A DNA stretch of 64,000 bases from Rhizobium acidisoli (GTDB taxonomy: Bacteria > Pseudomonadota > Alphaproteobacteria > Rhizobiales > Rhizobiaceae): the NCBI RefSeq assembly GCF_002531755.2, contig NZ_CP034998.1, positions 620,001-684,000 on the forward strand, in the 5' to 3' direction. Each line of letters starts with the position of its first letter. Positions within the stretch are counted from its first letter, which is position 1. The position numbers and the translations under genes are program-made. Positions 24,230-35,764 of this stretch are shown piece by piece. The notes below the pieces were generated by a model. The model did not search any database. It was given only the letters and a program-made list of their open reading frames with translations, and was not told the origin of the DNA.

Positions 24230-25435
24230 TCACAGGAACAGGCCTTCGCGCATGCTCCGCATGAGATCGGTGACTTTATCGTCGGGCTTTTCCCACAGGA
24301 TAATGCGCAATTCGACGACGAGATCGCCTCTGCCGCCCTCTTCGCGGGGCAATCCCTGGCCGGGGATATTGATCGTCTTGTCCGAGCCCGACCATGCGGG
24401 AACCGTGACGGTGAGCGGCCCGCTCGGTCCCTCGATGCGCGCCTCGGTGCCGAGAACGGCATTTTCGATGCTGAGCGGCAGCACCGCATGCAGATCGAAA
24501 CCGTCGACCGTGAAGCGCGGATCGGGCGCAATGCGGATGTTGATGACGGCATCGCCGCGCTGCATGCCCGGCAGCTTGAAGCCCTGTCCCTTGAGCCGCA
24601 GCTCGTGACCATCCCTTGTGCCGGCCGGCAATGCGAAGCCGATCTCGCGGCCCTCCGGCAGTGACGCGGTGATCCAGCCGCTCTTCAGCACGTCGTCGAT
24701 CGTTACCGTCGCCGTCGCCACCTCGTCCGGTGCTTTTTCCAGGCCGGTATCCTTGGCGCCGGTGAAACGGCGCACCAGGGATGTCAGGATACTGAGCGGC
24801 AGCGGCAGGTTGGCGCCGGCATTCGGCCCAGCCTCGCCGGCCTCCTCGTCGTTCCTGGTATCGGCCTCGGCGGCGTCGCCATCCACGCGCCTGCCGGCCT
24901 CGCTCGCCTGTTGGTTCTGGGCCTGTTGATTCTGTGTCTGCTGGCTCTGGGCCTGCTGGTATTGCGCCTGTTGCGCGCGAGCCTGCGCCTGGCCGCCGGC
25001 CGCAGCGCGGGCCTGGGCGCCGAAAATGCGATCGACCATCTCGTCGGCGGGCTCGGCCGATCCTGCCTGTTGTCTGGAGCCGTCGGCGGCGGCCTTCTGG
25101 GCGGCGCGCGCAAGCTCTTCCATCACCCGCTCGGCATTGGCCTGCGCCGCCTTGGCGCGCACGGCGGCCTCACGCGCGGCCTGGCGCTGCTGCATGATCG
25201 TCTGTTCGTTCTTCTTGGCTTCCGCCATCCGCACGGCATTGTCGAACAGGCTGCGTTTGCGCGGGTCCTTCAGCGTTTCATAGGCGCGGCCGATCTCGGC
25301 GAACCGGGCCGTTGCCGTCGGGTCACCCTGATTGTGGTCGGGATGGGCTGACTTGGCCATGTTGCGCCAGGCCGCCTTGATCTCGTCCGCTGCCGCGTCG
25401 CGCTTGACGCCCAGAATTTTATAAGGATCGCGCAT
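24230..25435 (-). CDS. J-domain co-chaperone (DnaJ/CbpA-type) with Gln-rich linker
   Basis: A 401-residue DnaK partner. The J domain occupies about residues 1-68 with the essential HPD in SAHPDHNQGD. A charged helical region and a glutamine/alanine-rich tract with repeated QQAQ/QQTQ units (about 165-195) follow, then two C-terminal substrate-binding domains (GWITASLPEGREIGFALPAG, GHELRLKGQGFKLPG). No zinc-finger CxxCxGxG repeats exist, so it is CbpA-like rather than DnaJ proper. ATG 25435 (MRDPYKILGV) is the family start. Confidence 0.85.
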   Translation of the reverse strand: MRDPYKILGVKRDAAADEIKAAWRNMAKSAHPDHNQGDPTATARFAEIGRAYETLKDPRKRSLFDNAVRMAEAKKNEQTIMQQRQAAREAAVRAKAAQANAERVMEELARAAQKAAADGSRQQAGSAEPADEMVDRIFGAQARAAAGGQAQARAQQAQYQQAQSQQTQNQQAQNQQASEAGRRVDGDAAEADTRNDEEAGEAGPNAGANLPLPLSILTSLVRRFTGAKDTGLEKAPDEVATATVTIDDVLKSGWITASLPEGREIGFALPAGTRDGHELRLKGQGFKLPGMQRGDAVINIRIAPDPRFTVDGFDLHAVLPLSIENAVLGTEARIEGPSGPLTVTVPAWSGSDKTINIPGQGLPREEGGRGDLVVELRIILWEKPDDKVTDLMRSMREGLFL

Positions 25436-25730
25436 GTTAAACCGCCGGTGTTGCGATGCGGGAAGCCACGTCCTTGCCCGGCATCCCGAAATTCCGAAAT
25501 CAAAAACCCAATAACAATTCGCGCCATCCCGCCGCATAGGCAGGGACAACCACTCTCAACGCTGATCGTGCGTCGGAGTTGCTAATCACTTCTTATTTCT
25601 ATGGAGAGATGTGGAGTGTTTTGCGCCGAATGGTTAGCTCTTTGCTAAGCATTCGGCTGAAAGGCGTCGGGCGTTAACCTGTCGGCGAGCCGGATCGGCT
25701 CGTTCCCCGGATCATCTTTCCCGCCGGAAA

Positions 25731-26189
25731 TTAACTTTCCGGCTGGAAGCTCAAGAGCTGCCAGTTGCCGCCGCCGACGAGGCAGGTCTTGCCGTAGAAT
25801 TTGGCGATGCCGACATAGGAATGCCGCGTCGTGCGGAATTGGCGGCAGACCTGGCCCGACTCATTGTTCTCGACGATCGTATCGATGACGCCGGCGCTGC
25901 CCGTCGATGCATTCGCCCAGGGAAGCGGTTGGCCCTCGAGCCTTTGCACATCGGCCGAGGTTACGGCATTGCGCACGGTCATCTCGTCCGACAGCGTATC
26001 GGTGCTCGGCGGCGTCTGCGGCACGGTGCCGGTTGCCACCGACCGGTCGACCTTGGCTTCGCTGAGAAAATCCATGCCGCCTGCCAGGCAGCCGGAAAGC
26101 GAAAGCATTGCGGCGCCGATGACGAAGAACGTGCTGCTGCGACGCCGCAGGCCCTTTGTATGGCGATATGACTTTGCTATGACTTCCAC
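25731..26189 (-). CDS. RT0821/Lpp0805-type surface lipoprotein
   Basis: A protein of about 152 residues. A hydrophobic leader ends in a lipobox (MLSLSGC), predicting a lipid-anchored envelope protein. The C-terminal domain with VCRQFRTTRHSYVGIAKFYGKTCLVGGGNWQL matches the 17-kDa-like surface antigen/RT0821 group. The start is uncertain: GTG 26189 (VEVIAKSYRHTK) is used, because longer frames would run into the divergent pdxH. It is divergently arranged with pdxH. Its function is unknown. Confidence 0.7.
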   Translation of the reverse strand: MEVIAKSYRHTKGLRRRSSTFFVIGAAMLSLSGCLAGGMDFLSEAKVDRSVATGTVPQTPPSTDTLSDEMTVRNAVTSADVQRLEGQPLPWANASTGSAGVIDTIVENNESGQVCRQFRTTRHSYVGIAKFYGKTCLVGGGNWQLLSFQPES

Positions 26190-26254
26190 CCTGCATCCTG
26201 TCCAGTTATCAAAAGCTGGGCGAGTTTTGAATAATCCGGGGCATTTGAACCAAT

Positions 26255-26875
26255 ATGTCGGCAAACGAGTTAACAAGCGGTGACTTTACCGAAAGTGGCG
26301 AACCCTTCAAGCTCTTTGCCGAATGGCTTGGCGAAGCGGAGGCTTCCGAACCCAACGACCCGAACGCCGTAGCGCTGGCAACGGTCGATGAGGATGGTCT
26401 TCCCAATGTCCGCATGGTTCTCCTGAAGGGATTCGACGACAACGGTTTCGTCTTCTACACCAATTTCGAGAGCCAGAAAGGCCGTGAAATTCTGGGCCAG
26501 AAAAAGGCGGCCATGTGCTTTCACTGGAAAAGCCTGCGCCGCCAGGTAAGGCTGCGCGGCCCGGTCGAGATCGTCACCGATGCCGAGGCCGACGCCTATT
26601 TTAAGACGCGGGCCCGCGGCAGCCGGATCGGCGCCTGGGCCTCGAAGCAATCTCGCCCGCTCGAAAGCCGTTTCGCGCTTGAGAAAGCCGTGGCTGAATA
26701 TACCGCCCGTTATGCCATCGGCGAAATTCCGCGCCCTGCCCATTGGTCGGGCTTCCGCATCCGGCCGACCTCGATCGAATTCTGGAAGGACCAGAACTTC
26801 CGCCTGCATGACCGCATCGAATTTCGCCGGCCGTTGCCGGAAGGCGCATGGGACAAGGTCAGGATGTATCCGTAA
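26255..26875 (+). CDS. pdxH: Pyridoxamine 5'-phosphate oxidase
   Basis: A 206-residue FMN enzyme forming pyridoxal phosphate, the final step of vitamin B6 synthesis and salvage. Visible family elements are [20 protein letters not shown] (FMN/substrate), [32 protein letters not shown] and the C-terminal signature [20 protein letters not shown] with LHDRIEFRR. The length is normal. It begins divergently from the surface lipoprotein gene, and its end faces the polysaccharide deacetylase gene. Confidence 0.94.
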   Translation: MSANELTSGDFTESGEPFKLFAEWLGEAEASEPNDPNAVALATVDEDGLPNVRMVLLKGFDDNGFVFYTNFESQKGREILGQKKAAMCFHWKSLRRQVRLRGPVEIVTDAEADAYFKTRARGSRIGAWASKQSRPLESRFALEKAVAEYTARYAIGEIPRPAHWSGFRIRPTSIEFWKDQNFRLHDRIEFRRPLPEGAWDKVRMYP

Positions 26876-26881
26876 ACTGCC

Positions 26882-27919
26882 CTATTTGCCCATCAGCTTC
26901 AGCGGAATGCCGGAGGCAAGGGCGGAGACGTAGCGTCGCTTCTGGTAAAAACCGTTGAGCGAAATGCGCGAGAGATAGCCGGTTTGCGCTGCCGCCGGCA
27001 GCCCTGGCTGGGTGGTGACCGCAAGCTCAAAGCCGAGATTTCTGGCAATCGCCGCCTCGCGGCTGGTCGCAGCCTCCGGCGTGCCGTAGGGATAGGCGAT
27101 CGTCTTGGGACGGTTTCCTGTTATCGCCTCGACGTAGTCGGCCGAAACCTGCATTTCTATCCGCGCTTCGGCTTCCGGCAGGCGGGCCAGCGCCCGATGA
27201 CTGATCGTATGAGCGCCGAGCGTGGCGAGCGGATGGTTCGCCAGCCGCTGCAACTGGCCGGGCTCCATCACCAGCGCGCGGGTGATATCGGTCGGCTCGA
27301 TGCCGTTTTCCCGCGCCAGCATGTCGATCGCGGCGACGGCGCGCGCCTCGTCGGACCGGTGGATAAAGGCGGCGAATCGGTCGAAGGCATCCCATTGCTG
27401 CTGCGGATCGTCGAGTGCCAGCCGCTCGCTGCCACGGCCGAAATTGAAGCGAAGTTCGCCTGACCGGCGCAGGAGGACAGCGAGCGTCTCCCACCAGATG
27501 CTGTGCGAGCCCTCGGCAAAACCCTTGGCGACGAAGACCGTGAACGGCGCCCGATGCTGTTCGAACACCGGCAGTGCGTGCTCCAGATTGTTGATGTAGC
27601 CGTCGTCGAGCGTGAAGGCGGCAAACGGCTTTCCGCCCTCGGGCTCGGCCAGCAGCGCCGGCACCTGATCGAGCGGCACGAAACGATAGCCCTCCCGCTT
27701 CAGCCGCCGCAGTGCCGTATCGAGAAAGCCGGGGGTGATTTCGAGATGCGCATTCGGCTCGAACGCCTGCGGCACGTGCGGGCGGACATGATGCAGCGTG
27801 AAGACGACGCCGCGTCCGCGCGCCTGGCGCATCAGCCCGGCGGCGGCAATCAGCCAGGAAAGCTCGAGCCCGGCGCCGATCGCCGCGCGTTTTGCCAGTC
27901 GCTTCAATTGTCCCGTCAT
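26882..27919 (-). CDS. Polysaccharide deacetylase family protein (carbohydrate esterase 4-like)
   Basis: A 345-residue NodB-fold protein. It has TLDDGYINN (catalytic base Asp and metal Asp), the metal histidines in GAHTISHRALA, and TIAYPYGTPEAATSREA. An N-terminal hydrophobic stretch (SWLIAAAGLM) may anchor it. Such enzymes remove acetyl groups from exopolysaccharide, peptidoglycan or chitin-like sugars. It is not NodB itself, since no nodulation context is present and the protein is longer. It is convergent with pdxH with a gap of only six bases. Confidence 0.85.
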   Translation of the reverse strand: MTGQLKRLAKRAAIGAGLELSWLIAAAGLMRQARGRGVVFTLHHVRPHVPQAFEPNAHLEITPGFLDTALRRLKREGYRFVPLDQVPALLAEPEGGKPFAAFTLDDGYINNLEHALPVFEQHRAPFTVFVAKGFAEGSHSIWWETLAVLLRRSGELRFNFGRGSERLALDDPQQQWDAFDRFAAFIHRSDEARAVAAIDMLARENGIEPTDITRALVMEPGQLQRLANHPLATLGAHTISHRALARLPEAEARIEMQVSADYVEAITGNRPKTIAYPYGTPEAATSREAAIARNLGFELAVTTQPGLPAAAQTGYLSRISLNGFYQKRRYVSALASGIPLKLMGK

Positions 27920-28136
27920 GCGCCGTCCGTTGCTTTTTGCCGGAAACTAGCAAGCGCGGCTTAAGCCTTGCTGAATCCCGATTTCGCACGGCTCCTTTCA
28001 TTTCCTGTTAACCAAGGCGATGAAAAGACTAGAAAAATGGTAGGAGTTGCCTCAAAGTCGCGCCAAACTTGTCGCTTCTGTCACGTTACGGCACAACGCC
28101 GATCCTATCGAGCGTCGACGCATCAAGGGGAACTGC

Positions 28137-29420
28137 ATGAGAACGCTTCTGGCGGCTGTTTTGACCGTAACGCTGGCCGTTTCGGCGCCTCTTGCGGCTC
28201 TGGCCGGCAGCGCTTCATTGGTCCTCGATGCCCGCACCGGCAAGGTTCTCGCCGCCGAAAACGCCGATACGCTGAACCATCCGGCCTCGTTGACGAAGAT
28301 GATGACGCTCTACCTCACCTTCGAAGCTTTGAAGCGCGGCAAGATCGCCTGGGATACGCCGATCAAGATGTCGAAATACGCCGCTTCCCGGCCGCCGACC
28401 AAGCTCGGCGTCAAGGCTGGCGGCACGATCACCGTGCGCGAGGCGGTCTATGGCATGATCATCAAATCCGCCAATGATGCCGCCTCCGCCATGGGCGAGA
28501 AGCTCGGCGGCTCGGAAAGCGGTTTTGCCCGGATGATGACGGCCAAGGCCCGCCAGCTCGGCATGAGCCGCACTGTCTTCGTCAACGCGTCCGGCCTGCC
28601 GGACGGCCGCCAGGTCACCACGGCGCGCGATATGTCGACGCTCGCCATCGCGCTGATGAAGAATTATCCGAACGAATACCGGCTGTTTTCGGTGGCAAGC
28701 TTCAATTTCCGCGGCCGCACCGTGCGCGGCCACAACAATCTGATGTACCGCTACCAGGGCATGGACGGCATCAAGACCGGTTATACCAACGCCTCCGGCT
28801 TCAATCTCGTCAGCGCTGTTCGGGACGGCAACCGCCGCGTCGTCGGCGTCGTGCTCGGCGGCCGCACCGCCCGCAGCCGCGACGACAAGATGGCCGGTCT
28901 GCTCGACCGTTATCTCGGCCGTGCCTCTTCTTCCGGCGGCGCCAAGCTGGTGGCGAGCGTCGGCGCCAGGGAGCCTGTAGAAGTTGCCTCCGCCGCCGAC
29001 GATTCCGATGTTCCGGTGCCGCTCAGCGCACCGCGCCCGGCCGACGATCTCGCAGCAAAGAGCCTGGCCTATGCCGATGACGCCGTCGTGCCGCTGGAGC
29101 GTCCGGTCGCAATGGACGAAATCCTGAACGCCGGCAAGGCGCCGAAAATGTCGGCGGAAAAGACCGATGGCGACTGGCAGATACAGATCTCGGCCGCCCC
29201 GAGCGCCGATGCCGCGCGCGCGCTTCTCGCCCAGGCAAAGTCTGAAGGCGGCGCGCCGCTGGTTTCCGCCTCGCCCTATACCGAGGCGGTCGGCAAGGGC
29301 GCCAACAAGATCTACCGCGCCCGCTTCGTCGGCTTCGCCAGCAAGGACGCAGCCGTTTCCGCCTGCGATGCGCTGAAGCAGCGCTCCTACGACTGCATGC
29401 TGCTGCCGGACCACAGCTGA
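28137..29420 (+). CDS. D-alanyl-D-alanine carboxypeptidase (PBP5/6-like) with SPOR domain
   Basis: A 427-residue periplasmic penicillin-binding protein trimming peptidoglycan pentapeptides. A signal peptide (1-23) precedes the transpeptidase motifs SLTK (S51-K54), SAN (110-112) and KTG (212-214). Instead of the usual PBP5 C-terminal beta domain there is a low-complexity linker and a SPOR-like domain (from about residue 345: WQIQISAAPSADAARALLAQ) that would bind denuded septal glycan. ATG 28137 follows AAGGGG. The upstream in-frame extension lacks a signal peptide and is rejected. Confidence 0.88.
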   Translation: MRTLLAAVLTVTLAVSAPLAALAGSASLVLDARTGKVLAAENADTLNHPASLTKMMTLYLTFEALKRGKIAWDTPIKMSKYAASRPPTKLGVKAGGTITVREAVYGMIIKSANDAASAMGEKLGGSESGFARMMTAKARQLGMSRTVFVNASGLPDGRQVTTARDMSTLAIALMKNYPNEYRLFSVASFNFRGRTVRGHNNLMYRYQGMDGIKTGYTNASGFNLVSAVRDGNRRVVGVVLGGRTARSRDDKMAGLLDRYLGRASSSGGAKLVASVGAREPVEVASAADDSDVPVPLSAPRPADDLAAKSLAYADDAVVPLERPVAMDEILNAGKAPKMSAEKTDGDWQIQISAAPSADAARALLAQAKSEGGAPLVSASPYTEAVGKGANKIYRARFVGFASKDAAVSACDALKQRSYDCMLLPDHS

Positions 29421-29442
29421 TCGCCGCAGGAATTCAAAGTGT

Positions 29443-29486
29443 TACAGCGTCCTTTGCGCGTTTGAACAAACGCGCGGCGCTGTAAG
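29443..29486. repeat. Two-tier hairpin after the carboxypeptidase gene
   Basis: An outer perfect eight-base stem (TTACAGCG / CGCTGTAA) encloses a perfect eight-base inner stem (GCGCGTTT / AAACGCGC, loop GAAC). It lies 22 bases after the stop with no clear T-tract. It can act as an mRNA 3' barrier; from memory, similar palindromes are common between rhizobial genes. Confidence 0.55.
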
Positions 29487-29549
29487 ACAATCGACTCTGG
29501 ACAAGCATCGGGAATCAGCGTCTCTTCCATAAACAAAAGGAGAACGCCG

Positions 29550-29867
29550 ATGTTGCGTCGTCTTGCCGACCAGTTCGAAATCTCATCCGCCGCCCATGTC
29601 GCCGCCAATGGCATCGAACGCGATGCCGACTGGTTTCTGTTGAAGCTGCAGGAGGAAATGGGCGAGCTGACGCAGGCCTGGAACCGGCTGACCGGCCGCG
29701 GCCGTGCGAAAGGCCGCTCGCCCGAGGAGATGCAGCGCGATCTGGCCGACGAGACCGCCGACCTTCTCGGACATCTCCTGCTGTTTGCCCGCAGCAACGA
29801 CATCGATCTGGCCGCGGCGATCGAACGCAAATGGCTGTTTCAGCCGGCGGAAGCGCCGAAGAGCTGA
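29550..29867 (+). CDS. MazG-like nucleotide pyrophosphohydrolase domain protein
   Basis: A 105-residue all-alpha NTP pyrophosphatase-like protein. The metal-binding pattern is EEMGELTQAW early and DLADETADLLGHLLLF later, the ExxE...ExxD arrangement of MazG/dUTPase-like house-cleaning enzymes. AAAGGAG lies just before the ATG. It stands alone between the carboxypeptidase and a convergent acetyltransferase gene. The nucleotide it cleaves is not known. Confidence 0.78.
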   Translation: MLRRLADQFEISSAAHVAANGIERDADWFLLKLQEEMGELTQAWNRLTGRGRAKGRSPEEMQRDLADETADLLGHLLLFARSNDIDLAAAIERKWLFQPAEAPKS

Positions 29868-29924
29868 AGCATGCCGGTGGCCATCAGCCGACCTTATGCC
29901 GATAGAACTTGGTGTCCACCGCCA

Positions 29925-30374
29925 TCAGCGGGAAGGCGCGGGCAGGGCGCTTTTGGCGATCTCGGTAAAGCCGTTCTTCTCGTAGAAGCGATGGGCGGCG
30001 ACGAATTTGTCGGTCGTGCCGAGGAAGATATCGGTGAGGCCGGCATCCCTGGCATGGGCGAACATGCGGTCGAGGAGAAGCGCCGCCACGCCGTGCTCGC
30101 GGCCGCGAACCTTAGCGGCGACGAACATCTTTCGCAGGGCAGCCTGATGATTGCCGATATCCTTCAAACCAAGCGTGCCGACGATGGCGCCATCCTTGAC
30201 GGCGACCCAGAACTCTCCCTTGCCGGACTGATAGAAATCCGGGATGACCCTCAAATCCGGCTGAGCATCGGCGGTGATATCGATGCCGAATTCTTCGCGC
30301 TGGATCGGCAGGATCACCGACAGCACGTCATCGGCGTCGCCTTCCGCGAAACGCCTGATCTCGACCTCTGCCAT
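29925..30374 (-). CDS. GNAT-family N-acetyltransferase
   Basis: A 149-residue acetyltransferase. Motif A, the acetyl-CoA loop, reads KVRGREHGVAALLLDRMF, and the closing motif is AHRFYEKNGFTEI. The start at 30374 (MAEVEIRRF) follows GAAAGGAG; a longer upstream frame would overlap tldD. It lies 17 bases after the tldD stop on the same strand and may be co-transcribed with it. The substrate is unknown. Confidence 0.85.
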   Translation of the reverse strand: MAEVEIRRFAEGDADDVLSVILPIQREEFGIDITADAQPDLRVIPDFYQSGKGEFWVAVKDGAIVGTLGLKDIGNHQAALRKMFVAAKVRGREHGVAALLLDRMFAHARDAGLTDIFLGTTDKFVAAHRFYEKNGFTEIAKSALPAPSR

Positions 30375-30391
30375 GACAGGCTCCTTTCGCC

Positions 30392-31800
30392 TCAGGTCTG
30401 GGTGCCGCCGACGGTGATCTGATCGATGCGCAGATGCGGCTGGCCGACGCCGACCGGAACCCATTGGCCGCCCTTGCCGCAATTGCCGATGCCGGTATCG
30501 AGCTTCATGTCGTTGCCGATCATCGACACTCGCTTCATCGCATCCGGGCCGTTGCCGATCAGCATCGCGCCCTTGATCGGCGCGCCGACCTTGCCGTTCT
30601 CGATCAGATAAGCCTCGGTGCAGCCGAAGACGAACTTGCCGGAGGTGATATCCACCTGGCCGCCGCCGAACGAAACGGCATAGATGCCCTTCTTCACCGA
30701 GGCGATGATTTCGTCGGCGTCTTGTCGCCGCCGAGCATATAGGTGTTGGTCATGCGCGGCATCGGCACATGGGCATAACCCTGGCGGCGGCCGTTGCCGG
30801 TGGGCTGCATGCCCATCAGCCGGGCATTCTGCCGATCCTGCATATAGCCGACGAGCTTGCCGTCCTCGATCAGCACATTGTAGCCGGAAGGCGTGCCCTC
30901 GTCGTCGATGGTAATCGAGCCGCGGCGATTGTCGATCGTGCCGTCGTCGACGACGGTGACGCCGGGGCGGCGACCATCTGGCCGAGCAGGCCGGCAAAGG
31001 CCGACGTCTTCTTGCGGTTGAAATCGCCTTCCAGCCGTGGCCGACGGCTTCGTGCAGCATCACGCCCGGCCAGCCGGAACCGAGAACGACATCCATCGTG
31101 CCCGCCGGCGCATCGATTGCTTCAAGGTTGACGAGCGCCTGGCGCAGCGCCTCGTCGGCGCCGTATTGCCAGCTGCCTTCTGCGATGAAATCGCCGAAGC
31201 CGATGCGCCCGCCGCTGCCGTAGGAGCCGCTTTCCTGCCGGTCGCCTTCGCCGACCATGACGGAGATGTTGATGCGGGTCATCGGCCTGATGTCGCGCAC
31301 GCGATGCCCGTCGGCGCGCAGGATGTCGACCACCTGCCAGCTCGCCGCGACCGAGGCCGTCACCTGCCGCACCTTGTCGTTCTTGCCCTGAGATAGGCGT
31401 CGATATCCTGCAGGACCTTGACCTTCTCCTCGAAGCTCGGCTGCCGATCGGGTTCTGGTCGCCGTAGAATTTCTTGTTGGTGCCTTGCGGGCGGCCGCAT
31501 AAGAGCCGGAATAGCCGCGCGTCACGGCGCCCACCGCATCCGCCGCCCGCTTCAGCGCCGCCACCGAGAGATCGCCGGCATGGCGTAGCCCACCGCTTCG
31601 CCAGCGACGGCACGCAGGCCGAATCCCTGCTCGGTGTTGAAGCTGCCGCCCTTCAGCCGGCCATTGTCGAAGGTCAGCGCTTCGGCCTGCGCATGCTCGA
31701 TGAACAGCTCGCCATCATCGGCGCCGGCGAGCGCCTCGGCAACCAGACCACGCATCGTGGCTTCATCGGCATCGAATAGCGTCAGGAGATCGGTGGTCAT
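30392..31800 (-). CDS. tldD: Metalloprotease TldD (seven frameshifts in this sequence)
   Basis: TldD, with TldE, processes small peptides such as modified precursors and antitoxins. Family blocks read through: [20 protein letters not shown], the zinc motif HEAVGH in [28 protein letters not shown], and [19 protein letters not shown] at the end. They fall in three frames. Single bases are missing near 31582, 31490, 31440, 31390, 31034, 30965 and 30719, each in or beside a C/G run; adding seven bases gives 471 residues, the family length. Sequence error is more likely than decay. No tldE partner is in the window. Confidence 0.85.
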
Positions 31801-31948
31801 GGTATGGCTCCAATGGCATGCGTCGGAATGCGCTTACGCCTTAGATAGGGCTCCAACCGACAAAGAGTGAAGCCCTGACTTCGAATTATTCTTTGTGGGA
31901 GAGGTTATCTTGGCGTTGTGCGACGCAGTCCCGTTCGTGCGGATGGCT

Positions 31949-32086
31949 GCCCCTCACCCTAACCCTCTCCCCGTAAACGGGCGAGGGACGTGCCATACGA
32001 GAGGCCTCTGCGAGGGACAGAGAGGTTGCCGCACATCCCCTTCGCCCCGCAAGCGGGGAGAAGGTGCCGGCAGGCGGATGAGGGGC
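31949..32086. repeat. RIME-like intergenic mosaic palindrome, copy 2
   Basis: A 138-base copy of the element seen at 13494-13630, here in the opposite orientation, between tldD and the IalB-like gene. It starts gcccctcaccctaacc and ends cggatgaggggc. The inner hairpin CCCCGCAAGCGGGG is intact; the first arm has shortened C/G runs compared with copy 1. Confidence 0.75.
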
Positions 32087-32116
32087 GGACCCGCGCCGCG
32101 CCACGCTCGCATGCCC

Positions 32117-32755
32117 TCAAGGCAGCGCGTCAAAACCTTCGGCGAAACCCTTGAGATCAACAGGAATGCCGATGCCTTCTTCGGGGTCTGGAAGACGATG
32201 AAGGTGGCCTGGGCGCCGCTGCGGAAGGTCTTCAGCAGCTCGTCTTCGAGCACGACTTCGGCATAACAGCCATCGGCGAAGCAGCGGACGAAATAGGCGC
32301 GGCCGATATCCTTGCCGTCGACATTGAGGCCGAGGCCGTTCGGCAGCAGCACGCCGAGCGGTGCGAGCACGCGCAGAATCTTCGACTTGCGGTCGGCCGT
32401 CTTCAGGACGACGACGGAAAGCCCGACCTCCGGCCGATCCTCGGCGATGACGTTCTGCATCAGCGCGCATTGTTCGGTCGCAGCACCGGCCGGCTTGTCA
32501 CAGACGACGGACCATGCGCCATGATTGGACTTCACCGTGCCCGGCGCCTGCGGCTGAGTCTGGCCGGGTGTTACCTGGATATTCGGATTGGCCGTGCTCG
32601 GCTGCTGCGGCGTTGTAGCGGGAGCAGGGCAGGGCCGCAGCCGGCGGCTTGGCGGGCGCCGGCGTCGGTTGCTGCTGTGCGAAAACGGGCGTCGTCGCCG
32701 CGGCCGCGATGCTGGCAGTCACGAGAAGCGACTGCGCGAGGGAACGGAAACCCAT
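32117..32755 (-). CDS. Invasion-associated locus B (IalB)-like secreted protein (frameshifted)
   Basis: An exported protein of about 213 residues once three missing bases are restored. The signal peptide (MGFRSLAQSLLVTASIAAAA, then ending PVFAQ) is followed by a Pro/Ala/Gln-rich linker and an IalB domain: SNHGAWSVVCDKP, EQCALMQNV, GRAYFVRCFADGCYAEV with two cysteine pairs likely disulfide-bonded. Frame breaks are near 32630 (two bases missing in C runs) and 32187 (one missing C). With the correction the end reads GIGIPVDLKGFAEGFDALP. The role is envelope-associated and unclear. Confidence 0.75.
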
Positions 32756-33094
32756 GGAAACCTCTGGATATCGAATCATTGCGGCTATTGTTGAAGCTGC
32801 CCACCAAAAATGAAAAGCCCCACCCCGTGAAAACCGGGGACTGCGGCGGAAATTGGACCTTTCGGCAAGAATGTGCGGCGCGCGGATTGGCCGGAAAGCC
32901 GATTTTTCATATGCTGATGAAAAACTTGGGATGTTTTGCCCTTCCGGCCTGCCTATGCTTTCAGCAAAAATGCCGCATAGACAATTGCTCTGGCCTGTTG
33001 CGGCAAATGCCAAACTGTGGTTTGAAGCGCTGAAGATGGCAAGGATTCTGCGTTCTATTTTGCAGGTCAAGCGCTCGAGGGAGATAATAAGGTG
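32756..33094. other. Intergenic region upstream of the oxidase cluster
   Basis: A 339-base gap between the divergent IalB-like gene and ctaC. It must hold both promoters, but I see no clear consensus boxes. The only structure noted is a short hairpin, CCCC...CCGGGG, around 32819-32840. No convincing small gene was found. Confidence 0.4.
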
Positions 33095-33978
33095 ATGAAG
33101 AAGGCTTATGCAGCCCTGACCACGCTGGTCTGTCTGCTTTTTGCTTCCGGCACATATGCCGACCAGCCGCTGCCGTGGCAGGCAACGCTGCAGCCGGCGG
33201 CAACGCCGATCATGCGGGAAATCCATTGGTTCGAACAATATACCCTGTGGTTTATCGTTCCGATCACGCTCTTCGTTCTGGTGCTGCTCATTGTCGTCTG
33301 CGTCAAATTCCGCGCCAGCGCCAATCCGGTACCTTCGAAGACGAGCCACAACACGCTGATCGAGATTGCCTGGACCGTGGGCCGGTCCTGGTGCTGCTTC
33401 TTCTCGCCATTCCTTCGTTCAACCTGCTGACGGCGCAGCTGACGCTGCCTGAAAACCCCGACGTGACGATCAAGGCGACCGCCACCCAGTGGCAGTGGAA
33501 CTACGAATATGAAGGTTCGGGCGACAGCCCGCTGGCTTTCGACAGCTACCTGTTGAAGGATCAGGACCGCCCTGCCGCCGGCAAGGAAGACAAGTCGATC
33601 TATCCGAGACTTCTGGCCGTCGACAATGAGCTGGTCTTGCCTGTCAACAAGACGGTGCGCGTTCTCGTCACCTCGGCCCCGACCGACGTCATCCACGCTT
33701 TCGCCATGCCGTCCTTCGGCGTCAAGATCGATGCCGTGCCGGGCCGCCTGAACGAGACCTGGTTCCGGGCCGAGCGCGAAGGCCTGTTCTATGGCCAGTG
33801 TTCCGAGCTCTGCGGCAAGGACCATGCGTTCATGCCGATCGCCATCCGCGTCGTCTCCGAGGACAAGTACAAGCAGTGGCTGACCACAGCCGCCAGCGAC
33901 CTGCCCGGCGCCTACAAGACACTCATGGCCGCAACCGATGGTCCCGCAAAGACCCTCGACGTCGCCGAAGCACAGTAA
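33095..33978 (+). CDS. ctaC: Cytochrome c oxidase subunit II (one frameshift)
   Basis: The 294-residue CuA-bearing subunit of the aa3 oxidase. It has a signal peptide (MKKAYAALTTLVCLLFASG), two membrane segments, the TQWQWNYEYEG aromatic patch, and CuA ligands in YGQCSELCGKDHAFMP. The frame breaks near 33380, where GTGGGGCCG appears to have lost one G; with it restored AWTVGPVLVLLLLAIPSFNL reads through. It heads the ctaC-D-B-coxF-G-E cluster. Start ATG 33095 follows AAGG. Confidence 0.9.
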
Positions 33979-33994
33979 TTAAGGGATCGGACAA

Positions 33995-35698
<1,704 letters not shown>

Positions 35699-35764
35699 TT
35701 GCGCGGGTATCAGGACGCCGCATTCGTTACGGCGTCCTGGTATTCTGACATTCAGGACGGAATG

